From Gracilariopsis chorda (lineage: Eukaryota; Rhodophyta; Florideophyceae; Gracilariales; Gracilariaceae), in assembly GCA_003194525.1 (NCBI GenBank), contig NBIV01000115.1, forward strand, positions 1-64,000: a stretch of 64,000 nucleotides of DNA, read 5' to 3'. A model generated the notes under the pieces. That model did not search any database. It was not told the DNA's origin and saw only the letters and a program-made list of their open reading frames with translations. Position numbers and translations under genes: made by a program. Position 1 is the stretch's first letter, and the number at the start of each line of letters is the position of its first letter. Of the stretch, positions 45,704 to 57,810 are shown piece after piece.

Positions 45704-46482
45704 GGTTGATGATAAATGAAGTTGGTCTTCGACAGAAATGGGAAAGAAAGACAGAAATCAAAACAAGCGTGAGAGTAGTCAACCTTGGGGTAGTTTACTT
45801 GGAGCTCGAACATCTGCAACTCATATAGCAACACTAGAGTGATCTACAGCTACAATTAAAACCCTAACAACTAAGTGCGCACACCTAGTACTTATAATCA
45901 TATTCAAACATAACACAATAAGGCTTGCGCAAACTGGTGACAGTTCACTTTATCTATGCATAACATTCTTCCAGCATATGAAAACGAAGCAAGGTAAGTG
46001 AAACAACCATGAAAACAATGTGCCAGCACGACACACTAATGTATAATGATTTAATTGCATCATCACGGCCATGGCAATGCACAAGATCACATGACACTGC
46101 ATGCATAAAGATACCTTAAGTCTGTTCCGTACCGTGCACGTGCTGGCACATACAATCACACGTCTGCAACAACGTGATGTACCTGTGAACCAGATGTAGC
46201 GACACAGAATACCATGTACGTTGTCCACTCATATTATGACAAGTGGCCCATGCTGTGTCCCCGACCCCTAAAATGTATACCACTTGTAAACCACGTAATG
46301 CATAAGGGCAAGTCCAGTACCCAATCATATACCTGTTTCAAGTTGGGTTCGAGCACACGTGCATATGCAACTTTACTGAGGCGGTGCTCAAAAGTGCCCG
46401 TCGTTTTATGCAACTTTGTTTCAAGTAGTGTACCATGATGTCAGAGAACTTCCAGGCACTCCATCATGTGCCAACATCAACA

Positions 46483-48361
46483 CTCCTGCTCAAGTTCCTG
46501 GTGAAGACACACTCGTTCCAATATCAATCGTGCAGCCGCAGGGTTAAGTGCCTTTATGAGCATGTCTGCATCATTGACTTCACTGGCTACATACTTCACA
46601 GATATGACTGTGTCCTTGATCATTTGCCTAATGAAGTGCACCTTTACATCTATGTGCTTTGCATGTCGAGAAGAGCAACGATCACCAACAACCCCCTCAA
46701 TAGCACATTGGTTGTCTGACAGGATTGCAACGCTGTTATTAACTGCTACTCTGCACTCTCTGAGCACAAGTGATATCCAAAGTATCTCTTGAGCAGCCAT
46801 TACCAATCCATAGTACTCTAACTCACCTGTAGACAGTGCCACTGAGCACTTCTTACCAGGAGCAAAAACGAAACATGAGCTGGATCCAAGTTCAATCAAA
46901 TCTCCACACAAAAGATTGGGATATGTGGTATCAACGGAAAGATCAAAGTCTACAAAAGCATAAAAATTTAGGGTTCTTTGCCGGTACACTAAACAATGAT
47001 CACCAGTACTACGTAGGTATCGTAACACACGTTTGACTGTTCGATGTCAGTATGCAGTAGGAGCATTCTGGAAGCACGCCAGTATAGGAACAAGAGCCAA
47101 GCGCGCACGTAATACCAAATAAAGCAGGGAACCAGTCATCTGCTGATACAACTGAAAATCACGAGATGATTTCTCCTCCTCAACATCAATTGAAGTAAAG
47201 AACGATTTAATCATTTGGCTTGGTGCTGGTTTCGAATTCTGCGGTCCAAATCAGCGCAGTTTCCTTTTGATATATATGGGTTGGGTGAGCTTAACACCGA
47301 GCAGCTGCTGATTGGAGTCCATCTTTCAGGTAAACTCAACACAGGGGTAGAGTCTGACACAAATCTCAACCCTCAGGTCATACAGGGCCTTGAGTTTGTC
47401 CAGGATTCGGGACTTTTCTTCAGCACATGGCTTAAAGATGAGCAGGTCGTCTACGTATAACAGGATGTACGCATAGATGTTACTGTTCAACCTCCATCGC
47501 AACACACATGGTGCACTAGGCAGTTCTTCAAATCCTTATCCCTTAATGTCAGTACTGATCTTGGTGTGCCACGCAAGCTCAGCCTGCTTGAGTCCATATA
47601 TGGCTTTTGATAGTTTGTAACATCGTTGCGTAAGCCCATGGATACCACTTGGACACATTACCGAAACGTTTTCTTTCAGATCACCATTCAGGAACGTGGT
47701 CTTAATCTCAACTTGTACGATACACAATTGCATGCATAGCATAATTTGCAGAAACATGCAGACCAAGTTGAAAGATACAACTGGTGCATAAGTCTCCATG
47801 TAATCCTGACCATATGTCTGGTGGTTTCTTCCTGCTACGATACAAGCTTGGAAACCGCCAACTGCGGCATTTGCATCACGTTTCACCTCCAGAATGGCAT
47901 GTGTAGGTAACGGCGGTGACTTCGTTGAGTGATCTGCAACCCAAGTACTTTTGTCATTTAGGTATAAAAGATCTTCATCAAAAGTGCTCTACCATTGCGC
48001 ATTTTTGGATAGAGTTGATGAAATGTCTCCTGAAGTGTTGTGACATCACTGTTGGTCACCTCGACTGAAGAAGTAGCAGCACCTGCTATTTGCCACCAAC
48101 ATTGTGGTCCACACCGAATGCGACGACAGTACCGGGAGTCTAATCCAGGTTGAACATTCTACGGACCAAGGTCACTAGAATCATTGTTGCTGTCCTGGCC
48201 ATTACCAGTGTCATTAGCATCAGGGTCTAGACCTAAAATTTGAACATCATTCACAGTTTCTGTGGGATGATCTGGTGCATCTGTTACACCAGTTTTTGGG
48301 ACACAACTAAGTTCTTCGATACCATAAAGTGAGAACTCATCTGAGCTATTAAAAGAGCTGT
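46483..48361 (-). pseudogene. Copia RT and RNase H remnant of element I (fossil)
   Basis: Reverse transcriptase: ETYAPVVSFNLVCMFLQIML, FLNGDLKENVSVM and CYKLSKAIYGLKQA. RNase H: FYAFVDFDLSVDTTYPN, CSVALSTGELEYYGLVMA and RHAKHIDVKVHFIRQMIKD, ending ELEQEC next to the LTR. These are Copia motifs. It is not intact. Confidence 0.85.
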
Positions 48362-48410
48362 TGTTGAAGTCTGGGAGTAGTCGAGTGACTGGCGGAACCC
48401 CTTAGGAGGC
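48362..48410 (+). repeat. H-family LTR start, interrupted by element J
   Basis: It reads TGTTGAAGTCTGGGAGTAG and on to CCCCTTAGGAGGC, matching the start of the H LTR. The LTR resumes at 55448. GAGGC (48406-48410) is the left copy of the 5-bp target duplication. Confidence 0.85.
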
Positions 48411-49061
48411 TGTTGGAATTAGTTATTATTTACCTTTCTTTGAATATATTTGGCTCTAGCATCAGTTCTAACGTGCACAAACCAGCTAGTTTTATTCTAC
48501 TCGATCTGCTGAAGGAATCGGTTACCATTTTCCATGCCAAAATGGCCTCAAAGCCGAGTTGACGTCTTCGTGCTACCCTTTCAATATGACATGACAACAT
48601 GTTCATGTCAAAGAAGTCTTGGTTGACCACGTGGACATATTGGCTCTAAAGTATACGTTGCCTACTACTCACAACGTTGACAGAAACTTCACACGGTACA
48701 GCAGGGATCGAATGGTTATGAAAGATTCCCGAGGGAGTCGTGCCAAGTCATCACTGGCACGCTTGGTTCATGCCAGATCATCAAGACCTCGTCTAATGAC
48801 AAGTCATTAGCATTGATGGAATTTACCAAGTCATCAAACGACTAGATCTTGCACTGAACCCGGTAAACCAGTCGCGTACGGAGGCCAGCACGAACACCAA
48901 GCATCATACCATTTAACTCGGACGAATTCTCATCAACTAGTGGCACTGATAGAAGTAGACTAGAAACTCTATATAAACCCCGATGGATGTTCCGAACTTC
49001 TAACTCGAATAATCACCATCGACTTCCAACCAATTAAACCACTGCACCTCTGTTCATAACA
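48411..49061 (+). repeat. 5' LTR of element J (651 bp)
   Basis: It pairs with 54797-55442. TATATAAACC near 48970 is a likely TATA box. The next bases (TTGATAGCATTCG) are not an obvious tRNA 3'-end match. Confidence 0.9.
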
Positions 49062-49913
49062 TTGATAGCATTCGCAAGTAAGTATTGCGCTTACTTAAAA
49101 CTGGTGACCATCCAGCCTTGGCGGATTTTGCTACAAAAACTTCCTCAAGTTTGGATGAGCCACACAGATCCAGATCATACTGACTGTGGATTTCCGAAGA
49201 ATTGTGTGTTTCTAGTGAGCTCAATACTACGATCCAGGTTACCGCTGCCCTCGCCGTCGGTGTACACTAACACCTACATATCCTCCAAACCACCGTCAAC
49301 ACCACTGCCGATGCCACCCGTGAACTTCGCCGACCCTGGAACGCCCGTAGCTGACAGCACCTTTTCCTTCGAACCCCGTTTGCCTTCAACCGACCCAGTC
49401 AACCAGCTGGTTTCGCTTGAACCCCAGACGCCCCGTAGTCAACCACCATCTCCCGAGCAAATGGACGTAGACTTAGAAGCCTCAGGTGAACGTCAACCAA
49501 CTTCAATTGTGGACAAACCTACAGGAGTCCAAACAGTCGGGGAACGTATTCGTCAAGCGTACGATTCCGCAAATCAGAAATGCACACGTGTCCTGCCGAT
49601 CAGTGACGCCGGAAACATCAAACTCTACAGCGTGGGAAACAATCGTATTCGGTGCCAGAGAAAGCGTACACTTCGTCGTCAACTTCGTACACCTAGGTGT
49701 GACGACTGCAATTTACGCTTCAAAAGCCCCGTACAGCTTGAGGAACAACTCCACGGAACCAAAGACAAAAATAAGGTATTGTCAAAGACGTTCCCACCTG
49801 GTTATTTTATTTGCAGTATACCGTTTTTCAACAACTGGAAGAATTACGGGGACCACCACAGAGGTAACAAGCATCGTCTGGCTAAAGGAAAAGGAACCAA
49901 AGCATTAACATAA
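49062..49913 (+). CDS. Upstream open frame of element J with degenerate JAZ-type zinc-finger pattern
   Basis: A 283-codon open frame directly after the 5' LTR, ahead of the gag-like region. The middle is Pro/Ser/Thr-rich (PLPMPPVNFADPGTPVADS). The C-terminal part has CDDCNLRFKSPVQLEEQLHG, which resembles the C-x2-C...F-x-S-x3-L half of a JAZ-type (RNA-binding) C2H2 finger but lacks the usual histidines, and then HHRGNKHR, which resembles the H-x2-G-x-K-H end of such a finger. No known protein is recognised. It may be an extra gag-type protein of this Gypsy lineage. It is open in an otherwise badly decayed element, which may be chance. Confidence 0.45.
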   Translation: MIAFASKYCAYLKLVTIQPWRILLQKLPQVWMSHTDPDHTDCGFPKNCVFLVSSILRSRLPLPSPSVYTNTYISSKPPSTPLPMPPVNFADPGTPVADSTFSFEPRLPSTDPVNQLVSLEPQTPRSQPPSPEQMDVDLEASGERQPTSIVDKPTGVQTVGERIRQAYDSANQKCTRVLPISDAGNIKLYSVGNNRIRCQRKRTLRRQLRTPRCDDCNLRFKSPVQLEEQLHGTKDKNKVLSKTFPPGYFICSIPFFNNWKNYGDHHRGNKHRLAKGKGTKALT

Positions 49914-50461
49914 ACACTTCAACGGCCGTTTTTAACCGGGTAAACACAGTTCTGCGAAAATAAAAATTGGCCGTTCTACCCTTTAAGCTACCATTTGTGG
50001 CTGTACTCAAGCTCCCACTGCTCCAAGATTACCAAGCTTTGTCAAGAGTTAAGTAGCCGTACAGTTCTTACTATCTTCCCAATCTCTTGACCCCTCGTAA
50101 CCTCAGCTGAAGGTACTCTACTCTAGCCACTCCGACACGCTTCCACGTTCTTACAGTGAAGGGACTGGAACTCGAGACCTCGAAATTCCGATTGATTTCC
50201 TGAAACCAATTTATCACATCGTACTGTTTTATTCTGGCAGAATTACGAAAAAAAACCGCATTATAATTAACGAGATCCAAATTTGTGGCCCGAAATTCCG
50301 ACCCATTTGGCAATGGGTTTTTGTTTCACTTGATTCCGCGCAATGTAAAGCACTCCAAGCAATACTGCGCCCGCAACGCAGTCCCACGCAAACCAGATTA
50401 TCCAAAATCTTGGACGAGCGCTGGGAGATACACGTGGTAGAATTCAAAGACTGGAAAGAAA

Positions 50462-53400
50462 AGCCGAACTGAATATCTCATCGCTCGAGTCCGCTATCAC
50501 CCTCCTCCTGAGTTCCAGAGGCAAATCTGCTTCTGCAACAAAGATCAATAAACCCCCTGTGTTTGCTAGAGAGCAGAACATTGATAGTTGGATCACAAAT
50601 ATACAGAACTATCTGGAAGGAACCTCAAACGACAAAGCGCTCCCCATAGTGCTCAGCTATATTGTTGGAGCAGCTCACAAGTGGTACCTGGCCCAAGTGA
50701 AAAATGGAACAGATTTAACCACATTTGACGAACTATTTGAGGGTCTGAAGACGTTCTTCAGAAAAGCGAACAAGGAGAAACTTGCGCGTGATAAACTGAG
50801 CAAGTAGAAACAAATGGAATACTCCCAGCAGTACAATGAGAATTATCTGAGAATCATACTGGATATTCCCAATACCAGTATAGTAGATGAGATAGACAGA
50901 TACACAAGAGAACTAAAGAGCTTTATACCAAGGAATACAACTCTGTCACAGACGCGATGGGAGATGCGGAAAGAGTCGAGTCAGCGTATAGAAGAGGGGG
51001 TTCCAGTAGATTTGGCAGAGCAGCGAGCAGCCACCGGCATAACAATGGACCCGTACAAATGGAAATTGGAAACGTGAAGTTAGAGAACCTTACCACTGAC
51101 AACGGAGAACACTGCCACAAAAACGGACTTTGATTCCGTTGCAAAGGATCCGGGCAAAGAGCAAACGACCTGCGCTGCCCAAAAACTCTCAGAAGAACTC
51201 ACCCACATGTACTCAGTTCCAGTTGAAACCAGCGTACACACAGAAACAACCAAGATCTCCATGAATTATATCAAAGTTGAAGAACGCACGGAACACCCGA
51301 GTGCAAATACCCAGTAATACCACAAGAAATACAGACTTTTAACGTCAAACCTTGCATCACAGTTTAAAACCCCAGCCCCGGGAATGTTACTTGCGCAAGA
51401 ACGTTTAAACGGAAAAATCTGTGAAGTGTTGTTCAATAACAGATCCGAAATCAGGTATCTTTCAAAGGCTTTCGTTAAACCCGTGGGAATTTCAACAGTC
51501 AAAACGAACTATCAAGCAGAGAAGGCGAATGGATCAACTACCATTCTATAAGAAACTGATAAAGATAGTATTACCTTGGAAATAGGACACCTCAAAGAGA
51601 AGAGACCGTTCGTCATCTGCCCATTGTACGGATATGACGCAATCCTTGGAAAACCCTGCCTTCACCAGTACAAGCCCTATGTCAACCATCGAACCAACGT
51701 CACACCATTTCCCCACGAAAATAAACAAGTTGTCATTAACGATACCTGGAAACGAAGGAATAACATAACAACAACCAACACTACCGAGAAATGCAAACAG
51801 AAGAAGTTCCCAGTATTTGCGGCTCTTGTACGCCCATGAAATGAAACACAAAATACAAAGGTACAAAACCCCATCTAAAGTCATTGTAATGTTAATTTGA
51901 AGATGTATTTCCAGACTAACTCCCAAAAGGACTACCCCCGAAGCGAGAACAAAACTTTCATATTGAGCTACTTACAGGTTCTACGCCACTCAAGAAAGCA
52001 GTATATCGAGTGTCTGATGAAGAGCTTACAGAACTACGAAAGCAGCTTGATGAACTACTTCAACAGGGTTTCATCCGACCAAGTTCAAGCCCTTGGGGTA
52101 CACCCGTACTATTCGTTGCCAAGAAAGATGGAGCATTGAGACTATGAATTGAGTACCGAGGATTAAACAACCTAAAGATGAAGAAAAGTTACCCTGTACT
52201 CCGGATTGATGACATATTTGATCAGCTATGTGGCGCTAGAATATTTTCAAAATAGATCTTCGTTCAGGGCATCATCAAATAAGACTTTCCGAACAGTCAA
52301 TCCCGAGAACGGCCTTCCGTACAAGATACTGTCACTTTGAGTTCCTCGTAGTTTCTCTTGGTCTTACTAATTCACCAGCTTCATTTATGAGCCTTATGGA
52401 TACGGTACTGAGAGAATACATACACTTTTTCGTCTTAGTATATCTAGATGACATTCTTACTTAGAGTAAGAACAAAGAAGGACATGTGAAGCATCTCAGA
52501 TGTGTACTCAACATACTTCCAGAGCACAAACGTTATGGGAAGCTTTAAAAGTGTGAATTCATGAAGCGGAGAGTTGTGTATCTTGGACAAATTGTGAATG
52601 CAGAAGGTATACCCGTTGAAGTGCAGAAGGTGGATGCAATCCTGGGATTGGAGTACACCTAAAACCATGATCTACGTCCAGACATTTCTGGGATTAGTAA
52701 ACTACTACCGAAGGTTTATCAAGAACTCTTCCCAAGTATCGAAACCCATAACCAAACTATGCCAAAAATCTGAATTTGAATGGAAACAAAAACAAGCTGA
52801 GATTTTTGGTTCTTTGAAGAAAGCAGCACGGGAAACCCAGTACTAAGGCACTTTGACCCCAAAATACCCATCATCGTTACTACTGACGCTTCTCAATATG
52901 CCATTGGAGCCGCTATAGAACTGGCTGAAAACCATGTTAAATGACCTGTAGCCTTTTAATCAAGAACATTAAACGCCGCCGAACAACGTTACGCAGCCCA
53001 CAAAAGAGAATTCTTGGGGGTAATAGACACGTTGAAGACATGAAGAGTGTACCTTCATGGGCAAAACTTTACAGTTTACACTGACCACTTCCCTTTGAAG
53101 TATCTAGAATCTCAACCAAACCTGTTTCTAGACAGGTACGTTGGCTGGAGAAACTCGTTCAGTTTGACTTCTGTTTTCATGCGATAAAAGACTACCACGA
53201 TCATCCAATATCAGCTCAACTAGCATTTAAAAAAACCATATGAAAAGATTCGGAGACTATAATACTGGAAATCGTTACGCCAAACGATTAAGGAATACGT
53301 CGACTCATGTCTGAAGTGTCAAGGAACGAAATCAGGAACCAAGAAATTCCAGGGTCAACTACAATCACTAAATCCTCCGAGAAAGAAATGGGCCCAAATT

Positions 53401-54400
53401 ACAATGGAATTCCTCACACCGCTTCCCAAAACGAAACATGGAAATAGTGCATTGTAAGTGGTAGCAGACCGCCTATCCAAGCTGATCAGAATTATCCCAA
53501 TAACATCAGATGTCACTGCAGTCCAGAATGCAGAACTCTATTTCAAACACGTATACAGACATCATAACCTCTCCGGAGTAACTCTCTCCGACAGGTACAG
53601 GATTTTTATGAGCAGTTTTTGGAAAGAACTATTCCGTCTCGTAGGTACTAGGATCGGACATCAACGGCATATCACCAACAGACAGATGGTCAAACCGAGG
53701 TAATGAACAAAACATTGAAGAAATGATTAGATAGTACGTCAACCGTAAGCAATCGAAATGGGATGAACACCTAATAGAACTCGAAGTCGCATAAAACTCG
53801 TCAGAGAACTCAACCACAAAGTTTACACCATTCTTCTTAACGTATGGGGACCACCCAAGAGTACTACGGCTCGACGCCATCATTTCAGAAAATGATGCAG
53901 CTCTGACGTTCATCGAAACCATGAAGCAAGCAACCATTGAAGCAACAATACAGATTAAAAAACAGAACTGTTACTCCAAGTCATACACCGATAAGAATCG
54001 GTCCCCGTGCACATTACAAGTGGGCCAGAAAGTCATGTTGTCCACAAAAAAAAAGTCAATGTGGACCACATGGGAAAGAAGCCCAAACTACTAGTCTGAT
54101 ACTGTGGACCGTTGAGGATCACAGAAAACGTTCGTCCAGTAGCATCTCGTCTAGACTTAAGTCATACACTGAAGTCAAAAATGCATGATGTGTTCCACGC
54201 TAGTGTTCTCAAGCCTTAACGAAAAGGCAAATCAATTCGTACCGAGACAGATCATCCCACCACGGTAACATTGAAGGATGGGACAGAAGAATATGAAGTA
54301 GAATCAGAACACCGGTGTCGAAGACGCAAGAGAGTTTTACAACAATATCAACCTCGGCGGAAGATCGTTATACAACTGGATTGCTGTAATCACTGGCATT
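50462..54400 (+). pseudogene. Gypsy gag-pol remnant of element J (fossil)
   Basis: A gag retrotransposon domain (about 50560-51000, with LSYIVGAAHKWYLAQVKNG), a protease-like segment (about 51370-51640), reverse transcriptase (about 51950-52660, with YLDDILT), RNase H (about 52680-53150), an integrase zinc-binding segment (DSCLKCQGTKSG, about 53300) and integrase core to about 54200. The PR-RT-RH-IN order marks Ty3/gypsy. It is heavily decayed. Confidence 0.82.
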
Positions 54401-54420
54401 GAAACAATCAGGATACGTCT

Positions 54421-54747
54421 TTGTTGGGCAGCCTGTCATATCTCGTTCTCATACCCCAACACCGTGGATCCTTCTACACCGACGAGAATGACATACTGCT
54501 GCACCGACTCTTCTCCAACTATGATGGAGGAGTTCTGACGATTTTGGACGATACGTTCGATATGCATATCTTCTACTATATGGTGGCGCGTTATGGACAC
54601 CTCACGGGTGAATGAAGTCTTATGGAGAAAATTGGTGAAATCCTGAACTGCTTCAAAGATGATGGTCAAGTCCCATTCACCTTGGAACCTGAAACTCAGC
54701 GCGAGCTGCTCTCCGATCCTCCCGAATCTGGGTTTGTGCGAATCTAA
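54421..54747 (+). other. Possible extra open segment between integrase and 3' LTR of element J
   Basis: Coding-like sequence (LLHRLFSNYDGGVLTILDDTFDMHIFYYM, then ILNCFKDDGQVPFTLEPET) lies between the integrase region and the 3' LTR. No family is recognised. It could be the C-terminal end of pol or a small extra gene. Confidence 0.3.
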
Positions 54748-54796
54748 GAAAATTTTCGTCACGAGTCGGGTCGACTTTACTGGTAGGGGAGAGTGA

Positions 54797-55442
54797 TGTT
54801 AGAATTAGTTATTATTTACCTTTCTTTGAGTATAGTTGGCTCTAGCATCAGTTCTAACGTGCACAAACCAGGTAGTTTTATTGTACTCGATCTGCTGAAG
54901 AAATTGGTTACCCATTTGCCAACGAAACTAGCCTCAAAGCCGAGTTGACATCTTTGTGACACCCTGTCAATATTATATGACAACATTTTCATGTCAAAGA
55001 AGTCTTGGTTGACCATGTGGACAAACTGGCTCTTAAGTACACGTTGCCTACTACTCACAAAGTTGACAGACACTTCACACCGTACAGCAGGGATCGAACG
55101 GTCATGGAAGATTCCGGAGACAGTCGTGCCAAGTCTTCACCGGCACCCTGGGTCCATCCCAGATCATCAAGATCATGTCTGATGACAATTCAACAGCATT
55201 GATGGAATTTGCCAAGTCATCAAATGACTATATCTGGCACTGAACCCGGTAAAGCAGTCGCGTACGAGGCCAGCACAAACACCAAGCATCATACTTTTTA
55301 ACTCGGACGACTTCTCATCAACTACTGGCACTGATAGAACTACACTAGAAACTCTAAATCCCGATGGATGCCCAAAACTTCTAACTCGGATCATCACCAT
55401 TGACTTCCAACGAATTCAACCACTGCACCTCTGTTCCTAACA
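54797..55442 (+). repeat. 3' LTR of element J (646 bp)
   Basis: It starts TGTTAGAATTAG after a purine-rich tract (GGTAGGGGAGAGTGA) and ends CCTAACA. It is followed by the target duplication GAGGC. Confidence 0.9.
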
Positions 55443-55447
55443 GAGGC

Positions 55448-56132
55448 TTCAACTCGGTTCAAAACCAATCGCTCACGGGACGATGGGCACTTTTGGAGCC
55501 CTTCGTCGCAAAAGCACATATGCGCCTCGGCTCAAATCCAATGGCAATGTGAATGGCTACTGCAAAAGTCTATATGCATTTTATAGAGTACAAGTGTTAT
55601 GAGATGTATGGTACTGGCTTGGGGATATGCACAAGGGGAGCAATATGGTTGGTCCAAGTGTGGGCGCAGTAGGCAGTTGTATTGCAATGCAAAAAGAGAA
55701 AATCTGTTCTTTATTGGACGATTTGACGACAATAGCGTGCGGGCTCCGCTGAGGGATTGTAGTGCCAGGATAGATATTGTTGATGTTTTAGAGCTCATTC
55801 TAGATTTAAGGACTGGTAATGGATTTGTTGCGCTGATTGATTTAGTTGTTGAATGATTTAATTATTTCAAATTGTGCCACTTTACTTTGCGCGTGCTTTC
55901 CGTGTACACCTACACACAAGAATAACGTGTAGTGCAAAAATGCAACAGCCCCCTTTGCTTGCCCTGAAGACGGCGAAGTGTGTGCTGTAGAGTATTGGTA
56001 GGTTGGAACTCCCCGCTCCCAAGTGAACTGCTCGACTAAGGCTGACAACCTTCCATATTTTACCTCCTTTTTCGTGTTCCTTTTCCTTTAATCCTTCCTT
56101 TCGTATTCCTAATCTGCGTACGTTGCGTCACA
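55448..56132 (+). repeat. H-family LTR, continuation after element J
   Basis: It continues 48362-48410 and runs to GTTGCGTCACA. The order of blocks matches 44684-45330, and the last about 90 bp have the same orientation as in the LTR at 39985-40709. Confidence 0.85.
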
Positions 56133-56600
56133 TACTTCCAGAAGTAGCTGCTGAATCAGTAAATAAATGACTTGGAGCAGAGTAAGGGACTTAATGCTTC
56201 TCCAAAATTGATTTCCAAGAATAAGAAAGTGTTAAATTGGAGTGTGAGCCAATAAATTATAGCTGAGACTACACTAAGAAATGGATACTGAAGTAAAGAT
56301 TTATCGACACGCAACCCCGCAAATGCTAGCGTAGGCAGTGTACCAAAGTCTTAACGGTCGTTGGAACGCATCCTGTATACAAATCAAAGGCAGAGCTCAG
56401 ATACTCTACGCCCAGAGTACACTTAGGAGGAGCTGTGTAGCACACTCAGAAAAACAAACAAGAAACCTCGTGCAATTGGACGCACTGAGCAGGAAAAACT
56501 ACGTCCACTACCCTAAGGGTTGAACCCGTGGACTCTGCTTGCTCTCTCCAGGTATGAGGTGCAATTTTCGTTGACCTGCCTTACTCTTTGTCTTTCAAGA
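56133..56600. repeat. Diverged fragment related to the family A leader
   Basis: 56470-56540 (CGCACTGA..AGG.AAAACTAC.TCC.CTACCCTA.GG) aligns with the family A leader at 885-945 and its copies in C and D. The rest is unrecognised. It is probably an old Copia leader remnant in minus orientation. Confidence 0.5.
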
Positions 56601-56830
56601 GCAGGGTGTTCAATCCATATGAAACGTCCCAGGGAGGCTACTAACTAGCACGGTATGCTTTCAGCAGTTGTCCCGTGCTCGTCTCTTGTCACAAATTAGT
56701 CCAATCCTTTTGCACTGAAACAAAATATCAGGGATGAGAAGAGGCACATGTCAGTTTACCAGAGACAAGTCCCTGAAAGCTTTGTCTACTCTCATCACTA
56801 CACCTAAGTCTCCACAAATATGAATCGCTT
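56600..56830. repeat. Dispersed repeat R1, copy 2
   Basis: It resembles 45420-45650 over its whole length at moderate identity. See copy 1. Confidence 0.6.
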
Positions 56831-57800
56831 AGAACTCAAACACAAGAAACTTTTTAACAAGATCTACTGTAGTGCGAAACTGCATGAGTGGATATGACCA
56901 CGAAATATGTCGGAATCCGTTCGTCTGTTACGAAACACTACGTGATAGAGCGCACCGATGCCATGGGAACTAGCTGGGTGTAACTCCGAAGGATCGCGTC
57001 TCCACTTGCAAATGAACCATGAAGGTAATAGGGAGTACCCATTTCCAGGAACCACTGGTCCAGAAAAGAGGAAACGGAGTTGCCAGAGGGCGTACAAAAA
57101 CGATACCGACCTTGACATAAGGCCGAAAACCCGAAAGGAAATCAAGCCGAGCCTTCGGCCATCGGAAGACAACAACTTCTAAGACAGAGCAAATAAAAAA
57201 ATGTTACCTGCCACCATAAAAAAAGAACAAGGTTTAAGAAAGTTAGAGCGAGATCGCTTTTCAGTGAGTCTGGAACGGTAGCTAAGCCAGAGGAAAAACG
57301 GATTCTCTCAAGAATTGGGTTGTAATCGTATGTGGGCGAACTTAGGTAAAGCTGAACCTACCTACCTTTACTTCCCAGTGGCGGCCGTAAGAGCGTCACT
57401 TTATTGAGATCACTGCTAGAAACTGGTCTAGAAAAGAAACTAAGAATTAAATGACTATTCCGGCACATACGGCCTGCCAAGCCCTACGTGTGTGTCTGAC
57501 CTACTGGCTCCGAAGATCATCCGCCTAAGCGGTTGCTCCCCTGAAACGTATTCCACTTAGGCCAAGATCCAAACGTGGCCGCAGGTCGTGCATCCGTGAT
57601 GTCTCAATTACGTAGCCACCAGTGTCTAAGCTATCCCTCACGTCGCATCCAGGGCATCTGGCTCATACATCTGAGTCAAATCTGATTTTTTGGTATTATC
57701 TGTATATGAGGTAAATCTTTCCCTCACGCCAGAAGCTTCATTGCACTACGTCTTCGTCTCCTTAAGGGCAAAAGCAGAGGAGACTTGAGCTGCAGAAATG
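56831..57800. other. Unique-looking stretch, nothing recognised
   Basis: A 74-codon basic open frame at 56958-57182 has no known motif. No repeat shared with the rest of the window was seen. No gene is supported. Confidence 0.4.
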
Positions 57801-57810
57801 GTACGCGGAC

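Larger units (their letters stand above)
45690..48361 (-). mobile_element. Copia element I, 3' LTR and partial pol, minus strand
   Basis: LTR at about 45705-46482 (starting TGTTGATGTTGGCAC on the minus strand), then RNase H (46483-47040), reverse transcriptase (47200-47900) and a linker to about 48360, where an H LTR begins. gag, protease and integrase are missing. The LTR end is followed by GGCTATGGGCCCAC (45690-45703), which resembles the family A primer site. It is broken and fairly old. Confidence 0.82.
48411..55442 (+). mobile_element. Gypsy-type element J, complete outline, coding region decayed
   Basis: 7032 bp: 5' LTR 48411-49061 (651 bp) and 3' LTR 54797-55442 (646 bp), both TGTT...AACA, flanked by the target duplication GAGGC (48406-48410 and 55443-55447). 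I count about seven differences in the first 110 bp of the LTRs, so it is older than family A. The inside holds an upstream open frame (49062-49913), gag, protease, reverse transcriptase, RNase H, integrase and a small open frame before the 3' LTR. The coding region has many breaks, probably more than ten. It was inserted into an H LTR. Confidence 0.9.
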
